IMG/VR virus record: IMGVR_UViG_3300025890_000091
Coordinates: 1-29,791 of that record
Direction: 5' to 3' (one strand)
Length of the DNA stretch: 29,791 nt
DNA from: a virus
Position numbers and translations under genes: made by a program. The notes under the pieces are model-generated. The model saw nothing but the letters and a program-made list of their open reading frames with translations, had not been told where the DNA came from and did not search any database. Of this stretch, positions 1-9,671 are shown piece after piece (the first letter of the stretch is position 1; each line of letters starts with the position of its first letter).

Positions 1-1944
1 CCTATAACGCCACGGGAGAGCAAATCTTTTTTTAATAAGAGAAGCATAATAGGCCTGACTTGTGTTACAAAATATAAAATCCTCACCAGGGTTGCTATTG
101 GCACCACCAGGCGATGCCCTTACGCGATCGACGCGGGTAGCGACGTTGGCTAGACTAATTCCTGAGTTACTTTCTAGTTGATTACTGATTGCCGTCTGCA
201 AGGTACCGGCACTACCAGCAGATGACCAATCATAAGGTTGGCCCGTACCGGAAAAGATAGGTTCAACGAGTGTATTATAATCTACAGAATCCTGTGCTTC
301 TTTTATGAGATTTCTAAGCTCTGCTATTGTTGGCCATCTGCCCCTTTTATTGTAAAAATATTCTATTAGTAAAGCAGAACCTCCAGCAACACTTGGCGCT
401 GCGCAACTGGTGCCACTGTACAAACTCCATGAATATCCATTTACATCGGATTCTGCATAGCCATATAGTGGTGTCGAATTGTATACGCGTGTCGAATGAG
501 CTGTTGTGGTGATAAGATGGCCAGTGCTGGAACTTTCGGTAAATGTTTTGTGAAGGCCTGAATTCATCGCGCCGCCTACCTGTATTGCTGTTTCGTGGTT
601 CCAACCATCTCGATTCGGATAAAATGCGCTACTAGTTGCTCGATTTTCTACTGAAAGGTCTTCATTGTGATAACCGGAGGCTCCGAGCCATGAAATAGAA
701 TATATGTCTCCAGCTTCTGTAAATACCTGATTATTCCATTGCGGATGCGAGTCGTCTGCTCTGACTGCGTTTGGTGCATTGCCCGCTGCAAAGAAGTTGT
801 ATATACCATCATAATCATTTAATTGATCCCAAGCCTCATCGTATGAAAGCGATTGTCGTGTTTTCTGGCCTACTTTTATACACCAAGTATAATTACCCGG
901 ACTATTAGGATTTTCAACCTGCCACAGTGTAAAACCTCCATTGTGGAATTCTGTGAAGTCATTGGCCCAACCGCCGCCGGGCCTATTCACTGTTGTTTGA
1001 TTGTTGTCTGCATCATACCAGACAAATTGTGTAACTAGATCAACCGGAACATAGTATTGAAATTCGTCGCTGGAAAGATATCCCCAAGAATTATTGATAA
1101 TAGTGGCATTTCTTCTTCCAGTATTCGAATTGACTGGTTTGGTAAGGTGCCAAGCTATTGCAGCGTTGATTGAAGCGACTGTGCCTGAAACACCACTACC
1201 AAGATAAAGTAATCGGCATTCAGAATTTTTTGCCCAACCAGTATAAGTTCCTGCTGCAGCCATAGCAGAAGAAACAGCATGTTCATGAACATACCATGTA
1301 TTAGATATCTGATTATTATCTGCAGATGTCAATGACCCATCATAATTGGACCAATCCATTGGAATAATTTTGAAACTACTATCACTTGGTTTCAAAAAAT
1401 TAGGATGAGTGTTGAGAGATGAAATCAGTGTATTATTATCATTGCCAGCGGGTTCGAGAATTACCAAATCAACAGTAGAGCCATCAAAACTTTGTTTTAC
1501 ACTAACATTTGAGGTTGCGATACCGTCTTCCTGATCTCCACCAGCCAGAGCTCCACTGAAAAATACTCCAACCGTTTGGCCCGATGCAGTGACTGTTGAC
1601 GTATCTATTCCTGCAGAATTGACTATAAAACTAGAAATATAATCAGTACCATCTACCGTATTCCAGTTAGTTTGTTGATCTACGGTTGGCTTCTTTGATT
1701 GATTAATTTCATTATAACCGTGGACTGCTACTTGCCTCTCTTCTCTAAAAATATAATCGGTTTGTTGCACCCGAGGATCTGCATCTAAAACTGCGACTTC
1801 GTCTTCTGTCAAGTCGATAAGAAGACAACGAGGTATATATTGCAATGTGCTAGCAATATCATAAGAAGAACTAATTTCTGCAATAAAGGCGTCTTTATCA
1901 ACACCTTCTGCCAGATATACCTCATGTCTTAGCTTATCAGCCAT
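1..1944 (-). CDS. Subtilisin-like (S8) serine protease, virion-associated, partial at left edge
   Basis: Open from an ATG at 1944 to the window edge (648 codons, no stop), so the C-terminus is missing. Residues about 1-60 resemble an inhibitor-I9 propeptide, with the end pattern LTEDEVAVLDADPRV. The catalytic domain shows VHEHAVSSAMAA (His220, possibly His222), an oxyanion-type Asn389 in FFAAGN and the Ser motif YSGTSCAAPSVAGG with Ser513. At the place where the family has VxVIDxG the sequence reads VDLVILEPAG, so Glu164 stands where the catalytic Asp is expected. It lies directly after the fibre gene, with two bases between that gene's stop and this start, at the end of the baseplate operon. 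This suggests a virion or fibre-processing enzyme. There is no obvious secretion signal. Family assignment is firm; activity and location in the particle are inference. Confidence 0.85.
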   Translation of the reverse strand, partial: MADKLRHEVYLAEGVDKDAFIAEISSSYDIASTLQYIPRCLLIDLTEDEVAVLDADPRVQQTDYIFREERQVAVHGYNEINQSKKPTVDQQTNWNTVDGTDYISSFIVNSAGIDTSTVTASGQTVGVFFSGALAGGDQEDGIATSNVSVKQSFDGSTVDLVILEPAGNDNNTLISSLNTHPNFLKPSDSSFKIIPMDWSNYDGSLTSADNNQISNTWYVHEHAVSSAMAAAGTYTGWAKNSECRLLYLGSGVSGTVASINAAIAWHLTKPVNSNTGRRNATIINNSWGYLSSDEFQYYVPVDLVTQFVWYDADNNQTTVNRPGGGWANDFTEFHNGGFTLWQVENPNSPGNYTWCIKVGQKTRQSLSYDEAWDQLNDYDGIYNFFAAGNAPNAVRADDSHPQWNNQVFTEAGDIYSISWLGASGYHNEDLSVENRATSSAFYPNRDGWNHETAIQVGGAMNSGLHKTFTESSSTGHLITTTAHSTRVYNSTPLYGYAESDVNGYSWSLYSGTSCAAPSVAGGSALLIEYFYNKRGRWPTIAELRNLIKEAQDSVDYNTLVEPIFSGTGQPYDWSSAGSAGTLQTAISNQLESNSGISLANVATRVDRVRASPGGANSNPGEDFIFCNTSQAYYASLIKKRFALPWRYR

Positions 1945-1945
1945 A

Positions 1946-3574
1946 TTATGTCTCTAGGGTTAACGCGGTGAGTGTTACCTGAACTGTTCCAGTTGATCCA
2001 GTATTATTCTGTACTGCAACAGGAACATTCGATTCTGAATTATCTAACCAACCCATTACGGCTGGTGTTACTCTAAGCGTACCAGAGCCCGTGAATATAC
2101 CTTCTGCAATCACACCAGAACCTTCAGCAGGATCTTGGCCCTGTGTTCTACCTGCATCAGCAGTCCTAGAAGCAGTATCCGAGTATATTCGAACCCAAGC
2201 CGCACCGTTAGATTGTATTTTATAGAGTGAGTAGGATTTGCCAATGGTAGTAAATTCAATATTACCGGATGCGCCATTTGCAATAGAAGCAGTTGTTTGT
2301 GCTTCAGTGTTTCTTGAGGCACTGCCACCACCTCCGCCACCTGCGGCAGCTTCAACAGTAATTGTTCCCAACATGGCACCGTGAGCAGTACAAATATATT
2401 GGAAGTTTCCTGATAGATTGGCGGGAACCTTCCAATAGAGAGTTCCACCGTAAGCACCACCGCCGGAGAAATCAGTATATACATTACCACTTGTCAGTTC
2501 GAAAATACCATCTGATATGTCTGAACCGCCAGTAGTCTGGATTTTAAATGGATGGGTACCACCAGAGTCATAAGTCAAATCGAATCCGACTGTTGTGCCG
2601 GCTTTCACATAAATTGTTGGATTATCAGTAGTTCCGTATTGATCAAACCGATAAGCAGTAGAACCATTAGCTGTCACTGTTAATACAGTTGATGCATTTT
2701 TCCAAATATTTTCAAATATCACTTGATCTGATTGTGAAGCAGGCTGATCTGAGATTGAAGCAAAACTTGGACTAAGAGCAAAATTTGCCCAATCATTACC
2801 ATTCCATTGTAATATCTGATTCGTTTGGACATTCGATATGTCTGTATCGGTAAGACCGTCGAGTGTACCGCCACCACCAGAAATTGTGGTGAATTCCAAG
2901 CCGTCAGCACCAGAGTTAACTACAAGTGCCTGACCAGCGGTCCCGTATGATGCTGGGGTATCGGTAAGGTCGAGTAAAGTACCCCCACCACCTCCTGTGG
3001 CGTCCGTTAGGTTGGTCCAAACAGAACCATTATATTTTAATACCTGACCATTAGAAGCAGAACTAATTGTAACATCTGACAAATCTGCAAGGTTTGTTGC
3101 ACCACCACCACCGGCATTTGCAACCCAGGTATATGTCCCATCGTTATTTGTTTTAAGAACATAATCGGCAACTTCAAGATTTGTGATATTATCGCCATAT
3201 ACATATGCACTCAAAGGATCAGTATAATTTGTTACTGCGCCTCCAGAAGTATCTGTCAACACTTTTCGCCATGCTCCATGGCAGTAATAGAGAGCACCGG
3301 TATCATGTGCGTGTGCTATTACCCCGTGGTGGGTGCCAGTATTTAATGCGAGAACCTCGGCTTCCGTGTCATAAAGAAAAGAAATTTTATTGGCGGTATT
3401 CAGTAATTCAATCTCACCACCAGAATTTACAATATTTACAACATTATCACCGTCTGGTCCAAGCGCAGTATAGATTTCTGTGAAGTTACTATTAACATAC
3501 TGCATGGCCGTGCGAATAGGATCACCTGTCCCATCATTGGGGACCGCGCCTACATTTATGGTATCCTTTGCCAT
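1946..3574 (-). CDS. Tail fibre/baseplate structural protein with embedded cupredoxin (type I copper) domain
   Basis: 542 residues. Residues 1-38 (INVGAVPNDGTGDPIRTAM, then NFTEIY) match the N-terminal module common on marine T4-like fibre proteins. Residues 75-105 are His-rich. Three repeats of about 30 residues (161-187, 200-229, 238-267; pattern L-x-D-L-x-D-t...W-x-N) are separated by Gly-rich linkers. Residues about 283-408 form a cupredoxin-like beta domain: His341 in GTHPFKIQ, then FQYICTAHGAMLGTITV gives Cys395, His398 and Met401, the Cys-x2-His-x2-Met spacing of amicyanin. After a Gly6 linker, residues 418-542 form a C-terminal domain (AWVRIYSDTASRTADAGR) typical of marine phage structural proteins. 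It sits between the wedge-type gene and the subtilase. Copper binding is predicted from the ligand set only; fibre versus other baseplate appendage is undecided. Confidence 0.8.
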   Translation of the reverse strand: MAKDTINVGAVPNDGTGDPIRTAMQYVNSNFTEIYTALGPDGDNVVNIVNSGGEIELLNTANKISFLYDTEAEVLALNTGTHHGVIAHAHDTGALYYCHGAWRKVLTDTSGGAVTNYTDPLSAYVYGDNITNLEVADYVLKTNNDGTYTWVANAGGGGATNLADLSDVTISSASNGQVLKYNGSVWTNLTDATGGGGGTLLDLTDTPASYGTAGQALVVNSGADGLEFTTISGGGGTLDGLTDTDISNVQTNQILQWNGNDWANFALSPSFASISDQPASQSDQVIFENIWKNASTVLTVTANGSTAYRFDQYGTTDNPTIYVKAGTTVGFDLTYDSGGTHPFKIQTTGGSDISDGIFELTSGNVYTDFSGGGAYGGTLYWKVPANLSGNFQYICTAHGAMLGTITVEAAAGGGGGGSASRNTEAQTTASIANGASGNIEFTTIGKSYSLYKIQSNGAAWVRIYSDTASRTADAGRTQGQDPAEGSGVIAEGIFTGSGTLRVTPAVMGWLDNSESNVPVAVQNNTGSTGTVQVTLTALTLET

Positions 3575-3607
3575 GTGTTCTCCAAAAATTTTTGTATTAG
3601 TTATTTA

Positions 3608-5845
3608 TTATGATGGTACATTGTCTGATGTAAGTTCATCTGAATCTACAGTAAAGTTTAAAATATCTGTAGTGATTTCATCGAGAGGCTGTGTATCTAA
3701 TATCGAGCCTGTGCCATCATCATTAAAGAATCGAATAAATCTATGACTAAGTGTAATGCCAGCCTTGGTCTTGAACAAAAATTGATTAAATACCTTTGTG
3801 CCGGCCAAATGTACACTTTCTTTTAATGCTGGTATGTAATCTTTTGGATTGACCATAGATTTCAATTCATAGGAATACTCTTGGAAGTAATCGCTATCCT
3901 GCACTCTTTGCTTACTGTCGTAATATGAAAGTGCCCCTAGCTCAGATTCTTGATATCCATTCAAATGAGAATTGAATGAAGACCAGTAGCCAGAATTCGT
4001 TCCCTGAGTTGTTGCCGTAACAACACCTTCAGCAGCAACATTTCCAGATGTATCAATTAGTTCCACACGAATTCCATTTGGATATCCAAATCCAGAGCTG
4101 AATACAGATACTTTTTCTACAGTACCTATCTCAAACGAAACCGGAGATGCCACCTCAGCATTCTGGCCTAGAAGTTCTGTGGTATAATTCGTCTCAGATG
4201 AAACTGTTGCATATTCTACCTGACCACCTCTTAATATATTATACACACTAGACTGAAACCCATAATAGGTATAAGGAGTTATGACAAGATATCCGGCAGC
4301 ATTGACCTCGCGAACTATACCAGTCTTGCCAGTGGCGACCTCTGTGATGATTTCACCAACTTTAAAGTCAAATACCTCTGTGGGTTCGTCTAAAATAATA
4401 TTCTGATCTCGTCGACCAAATCCAGCAAACACACGATCTTGTACCAAAGAGAAAACATCATTGACATAACCGGTGCCGGGATCAACGTTGGCAAAATCTA
4501 CAATGGTACCAATGTTGAATTCTGTGAGATCGAATGCTTGATTTAATGGAGTACTTAAATTTACGGGTGATGCTGTTCCCGACATTGGGTCGACAAGTCC
4601 GTAGTCAGAAGCATTCAAGGTAACAGCAACGTATGGAGTAATAACATCAGCAATTAGATTTACAGTTTCTATATTAGTTAATGCATCGACCTTTACATCA
4701 AGGGGATCGTCGGTGTCTGGAAATAGATCACCAGGTCCAGAAGCATTATATGTAGAGAAACCAACCGGCGCTAATTGAAAGTTTGCAGCACGATCTACAG
4801 TAGAAATCGCGCTCGCTGCGCTAAATGTGGTTCCAGTATCTATTCTTACTGCGACAAGAGATTCTGTCTGTCCAGTAACAATACCAGAGGTTCCAGCTGC
4901 ATCTGTCAATCTTTCATAGTTGTTGAAGATCTTATCTGGATTGGTTAAAAGAATTAATTGATTCGATGATAATAATCTAGTATTCTCTATCGTATAGCCC
5001 CACCCACCATCTCTAAGGGTGTATTTAATCTGCCCGTCAAATTCTTCTGAAATCTGTGTCGCGACTGCTGCACCACCAACCCCTGATATTGATCTAACTT
5101 CATATAGATCACCAATTTCATTTCCTACCGTGCCGAAGAAATCTAAATCGATTTCAATTTCATTCATTGACCCGTCTACGAAACCGAACCCGATTTGTTC
5201 ACCATCGACAACAGTGATTAGCTCATCATATTTTTCGAAGGATCCTTTCACGTCATCGATATAGATGATGGGCACAAATTCGCCATTGAGTAGAATCGTA
5301 TTGATTTTATCAACGGCAGCCTTGGCGTCACTAAATGACCCTCTAATGTTTCGAGAGAGCAGTGCTTCGTAATTGTATTTTTTACCACTGGCCGAAATAA
5401 AAGTGTTATTATTAGGAAATAATTGTAGATAATTACCTGTCTTCCATTTAGAATCAGATATTTTCATCATCTGTGATGCTGGATATGAAATTTCTACGTC
5501 TTTATTGTAGAACATTCTAAAGAATACTTCGATGCCTTCAGGCGTTCCTTTTCTTCTATAAAGATCTAATATATTTCTGACTAGAATTTTAATTGTGGCT
5601 TCATTATATGGCAGGTCAGCCATATATTTGTTTTTGAAGTGTACAAGCATGGAATCGAGAGTAGTTGCAATATCACGATATTCAAAAAATCTTCGTGACA
5701 CATATATCGATTGATTTGTAGTGCTCTCAAGCCACTTATAATATTCTTCTGTAAGAGCTATTAATTCTGCTCCGCTTTCTTGATAGACAGCAGGAAATTG
5801 CTGCTTTATAAACAGCGATACATTTTTATCTACGACACCTACCAT
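3608..5845 (-). CDS. Large baseplate wedge-type structural protein (gp7 position)
   Basis: 745 residues. The N-terminal 130 residues are mainly helical and contain LYRRKGTPEGIEVFFRMFY, a motif found in phage baseplate/tail proteins near baseplate J-type genes. The rest is beta-rich with many Gly, Asp and Thr residues, and the last 100 residues return to a helical pattern (KSMVNPKDYIPALKESVHLA). It follows gp6 with 11 bases between, the place of gp7 in T4, but at 745 residues it is shorter than T4 gp7 (1032) and I cannot show homology by eye. It most likely links the inner wedge (gp6/gp25/gp53) to the peripheral fibres encoded next. Structural role is likely; the exact T4 counterpart is uncertain. 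Confidence 0.65.
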   Translation of the reverse strand: MVGVVDKNVSLFIKQQFPAVYQESGAELIALTEEYYKWLESTTNQSIYVSRRFFEYRDIATTLDSMLVHFKNKYMADLPYNEATIKILVRNILDLYRRKGTPEGIEVFFRMFYNKDVEISYPASQMMKISDSKWKTGNYLQLFPNNNTFISASGKKYNYEALLSRNIRGSFSDAKAAVDKINTILLNGEFVPIIYIDDVKGSFEKYDELITVVDGEQIGFGFVDGSMNEIEIDLDFFGTVGNEIGDLYEVRSISGVGGAAVATQISEEFDGQIKYTLRDGGWGYTIENTRLLSSNQLILLTNPDKIFNNYERLTDAAGTSGIVTGQTESLVAVRIDTGTTFSAASAISTVDRAANFQLAPVGFSTYNASGPGDLFPDTDDPLDVKVDALTNIETVNLIADVITPYVAVTLNASDYGLVDPMSGTASPVNLSTPLNQAFDLTEFNIGTIVDFANVDPGTGYVNDVFSLVQDRVFAGFGRRDQNIILDEPTEVFDFKVGEIITEVATGKTGIVREVNAAGYLVITPYTYYGFQSSVYNILRGGQVEYATVSSETNYTTELLGQNAEVASPVSFEIGTVEKVSVFSSGFGYPNGIRVELIDTSGNVAAEGVVTATTQGTNSGYWSSFNSHLNGYQESELGALSYYDSKQRVQDSDYFQEYSYELKSMVNPKDYIPALKESVHLAGTKVFNQFLFKTKAGITLSHRFIRFFNDDGTGSILDTQPLDEITTDILNFTVDSDELTSDNVPS

Positions 5846-5856
5846 CTTTAATTACC

Positions 5857-7695
5857 TTAAGTATAATTTTTCGACGTATCTACTGTAGCAGTTTTTTGTT
5901 CTGCCAAATTCATATTGATTACGACATCAGTATCTCTAATGATGAATATTCTGCCTTTCGGTGCCGTAACATCTTGATCCACGGTATTTGCGAATATCTT
6001 AATACCGGAACCGTCAAATTTCTGGACCACAAAATCAACAAGTCTTACTTCACCAGTATCATAGTCGACCGTACCTGCATTTGGTTTGATTACCTGTTGA
6101 TTATTGTCATCGTCTGTTACTATTTGAATGTTACCAAGACCATCATCTTGTATATAAACACATATATCATTTAGATCAAAGGGGCTACTGACAATCGCAG
6201 GCTTGTAGCCAGTGAAACCGTTTGTTTCTCTAAATGCGTATGGTCGAATCAATGAGGCATTAAATTGGAATCGAGGATTACCTTTAACATTTAATGCAGG
6301 AGCATATTCAATGATGGGCCGTAACTTAATACTTGTACTTTGTATTGCTGTATCGACATTATCGATAGAATTAGACAGTCGAGATATACGAAGTGTCTTA
6401 TTAAAATCTTCTAGACTATCATCTGAGTATTTACCAATTGCTGTACGGATCAGAGCTTCTAATTCACTAGCAGACTTAGATGTTTGTTTGCCTGTATATG
6501 AAATATCAATATAAAGATCTGCATAGACGAACTGTGTTTGGACAAAGATAGGTTCGATAGACAATGGACTACGATCAGAAAGATATTCGATATAAGAGTT
6601 CGCCAAGGTCTGAGAAATACTTGTCGTGTCGTCTGTGAGATAGACAGAAATTGCTACCTTACCAAATTGAGGCGGATCTAATTCATCACCACCATACACA
6701 GACACAGAAGTGATTTCTGGAAATCTTTGTTTTAAAAGTATCTCATAATCCTTTGTTGTAATGGCTCTTTCTTGAATCTGAATTGACTTCGGAGCATTGA
6801 ATCTAATTGATTCCAGGCCTTCGCGTTCTTCTCCACCCAAGGATGGAGTTATAGTTTCAACAGAGATGGATGCATTCTCAATAAAATTAGCAGTGAAGTT
6901 AGTGATATTATTACCTTCCGCACCAGAACAAATTCTATATCGGACACGAACATCTTCGAATTCTTCTGGCTGTAAACCAAATTCATTGGCACCAAAATAT
7001 ACGGAATACCGATCGTCGAAGTATGGTTCTACATAAAACACTTTGTCTAGAGGCGCAACGCCATAGATGTCTTTGGCATATGTAAAGATATTCTGATTAT
7101 CTGTCGCTTCTGCGTCAACATATACAACCAATGAATCAGTATCGAGATTATCATTAGAAAGTGCTACCCTGAGAACACCATCTGCATCTACGATGAAGCC
7201 TTCCCTCTGGAAGCTCTCTAGCATCTGGCCTTCGAAGATCGTGATCACATCTGTCTGATAAACACCAACAGCTATTCGTTTGGCAATATACGCCTCATCT
7301 GTCACAAACGCAAATGAATCTCCCAAGTATGTTGCATTAAAAACAGAATATTCTGGGATGGTGATTGTCTGTGCTATTTCATCTTCCTTTGTGATTGTGA
7401 CAATCACTTCGGCTCTTGCAGACTTTCTAGACCGAGGTAAATAATTGAGTTCTTTGGCGTGAGAGACAAGGGAATTTTTAAGAGAGGCAGTATCGAGAAA
7501 CATTTCATTGATTGCCATGTTCGTATAAAAGTTATTCATAAACGTATTATACGATAAGACATCAAGCAACGCACTTAAATTCGAACCTTCGAAATTATAG
7601 TCTTTGAACTGCGTCTGTGTTTGAAGGTATGTTTTTAATTGTGTTTTGATACCATCAAAATCTAGTTCCGTTATGGGAGTTTTTACCTCTGCCAT
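5857..7695 (-). CDS. gp6: Baseplate wedge protein gp6 (baseplate J-like)
   Basis: 612 residues, close to T4 gp6 (660). The N-terminus (TELDFDGIKTQLKTYLQTQ, then LSALLDVLSYNTFMNNFY) is the conserved opening of the gp6 family, and the segment AITTKDYEILLKQRFPEI at the middle is the hallmark of baseplate J/gp6 proteins. gp6 dimers form the ring that holds the wedges together and controls the hexagon-to-star change of the baseplate. The gene starts two bases from the end of gp25, in the same order as T4 relatives (25-6). Nothing is missing or frameshifted. Confidence 0.92.
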   Translation of the reverse strand: MAEVKTPITELDFDGIKTQLKTYLQTQTQFKDYNFEGSNLSALLDVLSYNTFMNNFYTNMAINEMFLDTASLKNSLVSHAKELNYLPRSRKSARAEVIVTITKEDEIAQTITIPEYSVFNATYLGDSFAFVTDEAYIAKRIAVGVYQTDVITIFEGQMLESFQREGFIVDADGVLRVALSNDNLDTDSLVVYVDAEATDNQNIFTYAKDIYGVAPLDKVFYVEPYFDDRYSVYFGANEFGLQPEEFEDVRVRYRICSGAEGNNITNFTANFIENASISVETITPSLGGEEREGLESIRFNAPKSIQIQERAITTKDYEILLKQRFPEITSVSVYGGDELDPPQFGKVAISVYLTDDTTSISQTLANSYIEYLSDRSPLSIEPIFVQTQFVYADLYIDISYTGKQTSKSASELEALIRTAIGKYSDDSLEDFNKTLRISRLSNSIDNVDTAIQSTSIKLRPIIEYAPALNVKGNPRFQFNASLIRPYAFRETNGFTGYKPAIVSSPFDLNDICVYIQDDGLGNIQIVTDDDNNQQVIKPNAGTVDYDTGEVRLVDFVVQKFDGSGIKIFANTVDQDVTAPKGRIFIIRDTDVVINMNLAEQKTATVDTSKNYT

Positions 7696-7696
7696 T

Positions 7697-8119
7697 TTAT
7701 CTAATCCTTTCTAAAATCACATCTAGTGTGATTGGCTGTTGTCTGTTTCGAATATAAAATGTCACTTGGACACTTACGACATTATCATCTATCTGAGAAG
7801 ATACTGAAATATCAATCAATTCTGCTCTGGGTTCATATACTTCAATTGTTGTTTGTACTTTATTTTTAATTAACTTCAATGTGGCTGGAGACATATTCTC
7901 GAACAGCATTTCACGAATACCACCACCAAGAAATGGTTGCATGGGCCGCTCGCCCGGATCTGTCAGCAACAGATTCTTGATTGACTCTTTTACTGCGTCT
8001 TCGTCCCTTAACATTACGATATCTTCGGACAGAGGACTTGTAAGCAAATCTTTTCTGAAATCAGAATATAGATTTACCTTCTTTGTCTGTGGCGTAAATA
8101 AGTCTATTGCTGTAGGCAT
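7697..8119 (-). CDS. gp25: Baseplate wedge protein gp25
   Basis: 140 residues, the usual length of gp25 (T4, 132). The family motif TDPGERPMQPFLGGGIREML (GPW_gp25 domain) is at residues 53-72. This lysozyme-inactive small wedge protein binds the gp6 dimer core and nucleates sheath polymerisation. Its start codon overlaps the stop of the upstream peptidase gene (TAATG), so translation is probably coupled. Confidence 0.93.
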   Translation of the reverse strand: MPTAIDLFTPQTKKVNLYSDFRKDLLTSPLSEDIVMLRDEDAVKESIKNLLLTDPGERPMQPFLGGGIREMLFENMSPATLKLIKNKVQTTIEVYEPRAELIDISVSSQIDDNVVSVQVTFYIRNRQQPITLDVILERIR

Positions 8120-9669
8120 TAACTTGGTCTCCGTCTCGCATCGAGATGTATATCACCCGAATCTAAGAATCGCACGTGTTTAAATCCAACTTTATAAGCT
8201 AAATTTGTAAATGTCTGTTCATCGTCACCGATTGCTTTGATATCTACAACCTTACCACTCATATGTGTCGATTCCGGTGATGCTTCAATCTTTTTATTAT
8301 ATTGTTGGGTTCGATATCCTGATGTAATTTCGAGCTTAGAACCAAGTTCTTTCGAAAGTCTCACCAGATAGACCTTTACATCAAGATCTATATTTACGTA
8401 CCCTTCTAGCCCACAATCTTCGTCTGATACCCAATCGCCCGAAATACCTATGGTTCCATCTGTACCTTGTTTTACTGCTTTACAGCTCGGTAGAGACGAA
8501 TACTCAGCTATTGTTATTCTCTTCACATTTATAGGATCTTCCCCAGTCGGGGTGATTGCCTTACCATTTTCAGGTGTGAATTTTCTCTCTAGCTTTTCAG
8601 TTTCCTCTTTCATCGTTTCTTCAGACATTCGAACACCACCACCTTGAATGGCAGAAGATGTATTGATGTTAGAAATAATCTTAAGTCTATTTGCTATATT
8701 AGAATATTTATTTGCAAAGTTGTCAAGGGGTCCCTTGATTTGGTTCATCAACGCCTCTATGTTGAAAACAAATGCACAAAAACGAGAAATCAGATAGAAT
8801 AATTCTTCAATATTAGGATTTTCGAATAGACCAACAGCATAATCGATCAATGCTTTGAATTTATCTGATATTTTCTTCTTATTCTCGTCATTAAAAAATA
8901 AACACATTCTTTCTTTTTGCGTCATTATTTTTTTGACAATCTGTTCATTGATAAAGGTAGAGACATCACCGATGACACTTTCGATATTAAAGTTTTCGAT
9001 TGCACTTCGGATTTCATCAAACGCCTTCATCATACCTTCAATCAACTGTTTTTTAAGCTTTTCGATCAAAGCCTTGACAGTAGCCTTCTGGATTGCCGCT
9101 TTAATTATATCATCCAAATCTCGGACCTTGGTCAGAAATTCCAATGCATCTTTAATGAGACCTTCTGCTGTACCTATAAGTGTAAAGAAACCTTGGATTT
9201 GTGCAAAGAAGGCCGGCATCTGAGCACACAAACCACCCAAAGAACTTTGTGCGAAAGAACCTTGATAATAAGAATTCAAGTTACCTAATAAACCAGATTG
9301 ATCTTGTGATGCCTTATTAATACAGTCTATCGGAGTTAGATTATAATCAGTTAGAAATGATGCATATTCTAATGAAGAAATCGGGCCGGAATCAAGTCGT
9401 TTGCATAATTCGGGGTATAATACCGGATTACACGAACGAAGGAATGAATTTAGATTTTGCTGACCTTCGTTGAATGTTTCTCCGTATTTCCTTGATGCTA
9501 TCGAGATAGGGTTCGAATCTGCTTCATCTATTATATTTTGCTCTAATGCATCAGAGAAAGCTTGAATTTGTCTGAAGGTATAATTACCCCTACTGTTAAT
9601 TGTCGGGCCAGTAGGCGCAGCCAGTTTATTCTGTAGGGTTATATTTGTATCGTCAGCACATATTTCCAT
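8119..9669 (-). CDS. Baseplate protein with C-terminal M15-type zinc peptidase domain
   Basis: 516 residues. Residues 1-340 are Cys-containing and mostly helical, with amphipathic stretches at 150-250 (for example KALIEKLKKQLIEGMMKAF), and probably serve as a structural arm. A linker at 345-420 leads to a C-terminal peptidase M15A/VanY-like domain: SGYRT at 450-454, STHMSGKVVD giving zinc ligands His469 and Asp476, and DIHLD with His508. Such enzymes cut peptide cross-links in peptidoglycan. The gene lies between the gp5 spike and gp25; the gp5 here has no lysozyme, so this protein may supply the wall-degrading activity during injection. Start ATG is preceded by GGGAGA. Domain call is strong; placement on the baseplate is inferred from gene order. 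Confidence 0.82.
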   Translation of the reverse strand: MEICADDTNITLQNKLAAPTGPTINSRGNYTFRQIQAFSDALEQNIIDEADSNPISIASRKYGETFNEGQQNLNSFLRSCNPVLYPELCKRLDSGPISSLEYASFLTDYNLTPIDCINKASQDQSGLLGNLNSYYQGSFAQSSLGGLCAQMPAFFAQIQGFFTLIGTAEGLIKDALEFLTKVRDLDDIIKAAIQKATVKALIEKLKKQLIEGMMKAFDEIRSAIENFNIESVIGDVSTFINEQIVKKIMTQKERMCLFFNDENKKKISDKFKALIDYAVGLFENPNIEELFYLISRFCAFVFNIEALMNQIKGPLDNFANKYSNIANRLKIISNINTSSAIQGGGVRMSEETMKEETEKLERKFTPENGKAITPTGEDPINVKRITIAEYSSLPSCKAVKQGTDGTIGISGDWVSDEDCGLEGYVNIDLDVKVYLVRLSKELGSKLEITSGYRTQQYNKKIEASPESTHMSGKVVDIKAIGDDEQTFTNLAYKVGFKHVRFLDSGDIHLDARRRPS

Positions 9670-9671
9670 CT

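Noticed and set aside
347-604. 85-residue minus-strand frame near the left edge
   Set aside because: Different frame inside the subtilase gene, which has clear active-site motifs in its own frame.
3601-3610. TAATAAATAA-like stretch before the fibre gene on the minus strand
   Set aside because: One base off the late consensus and overlapping the previous stop; not strong enough to call.
8855-9288. Hydrophobic plus-strand frames that look like membrane proteins
   Set aside because: They are antisense to the helical part of the M15-peptidase protein; the hydrophobicity is a by-product of Lys/Glu/Ile codons.
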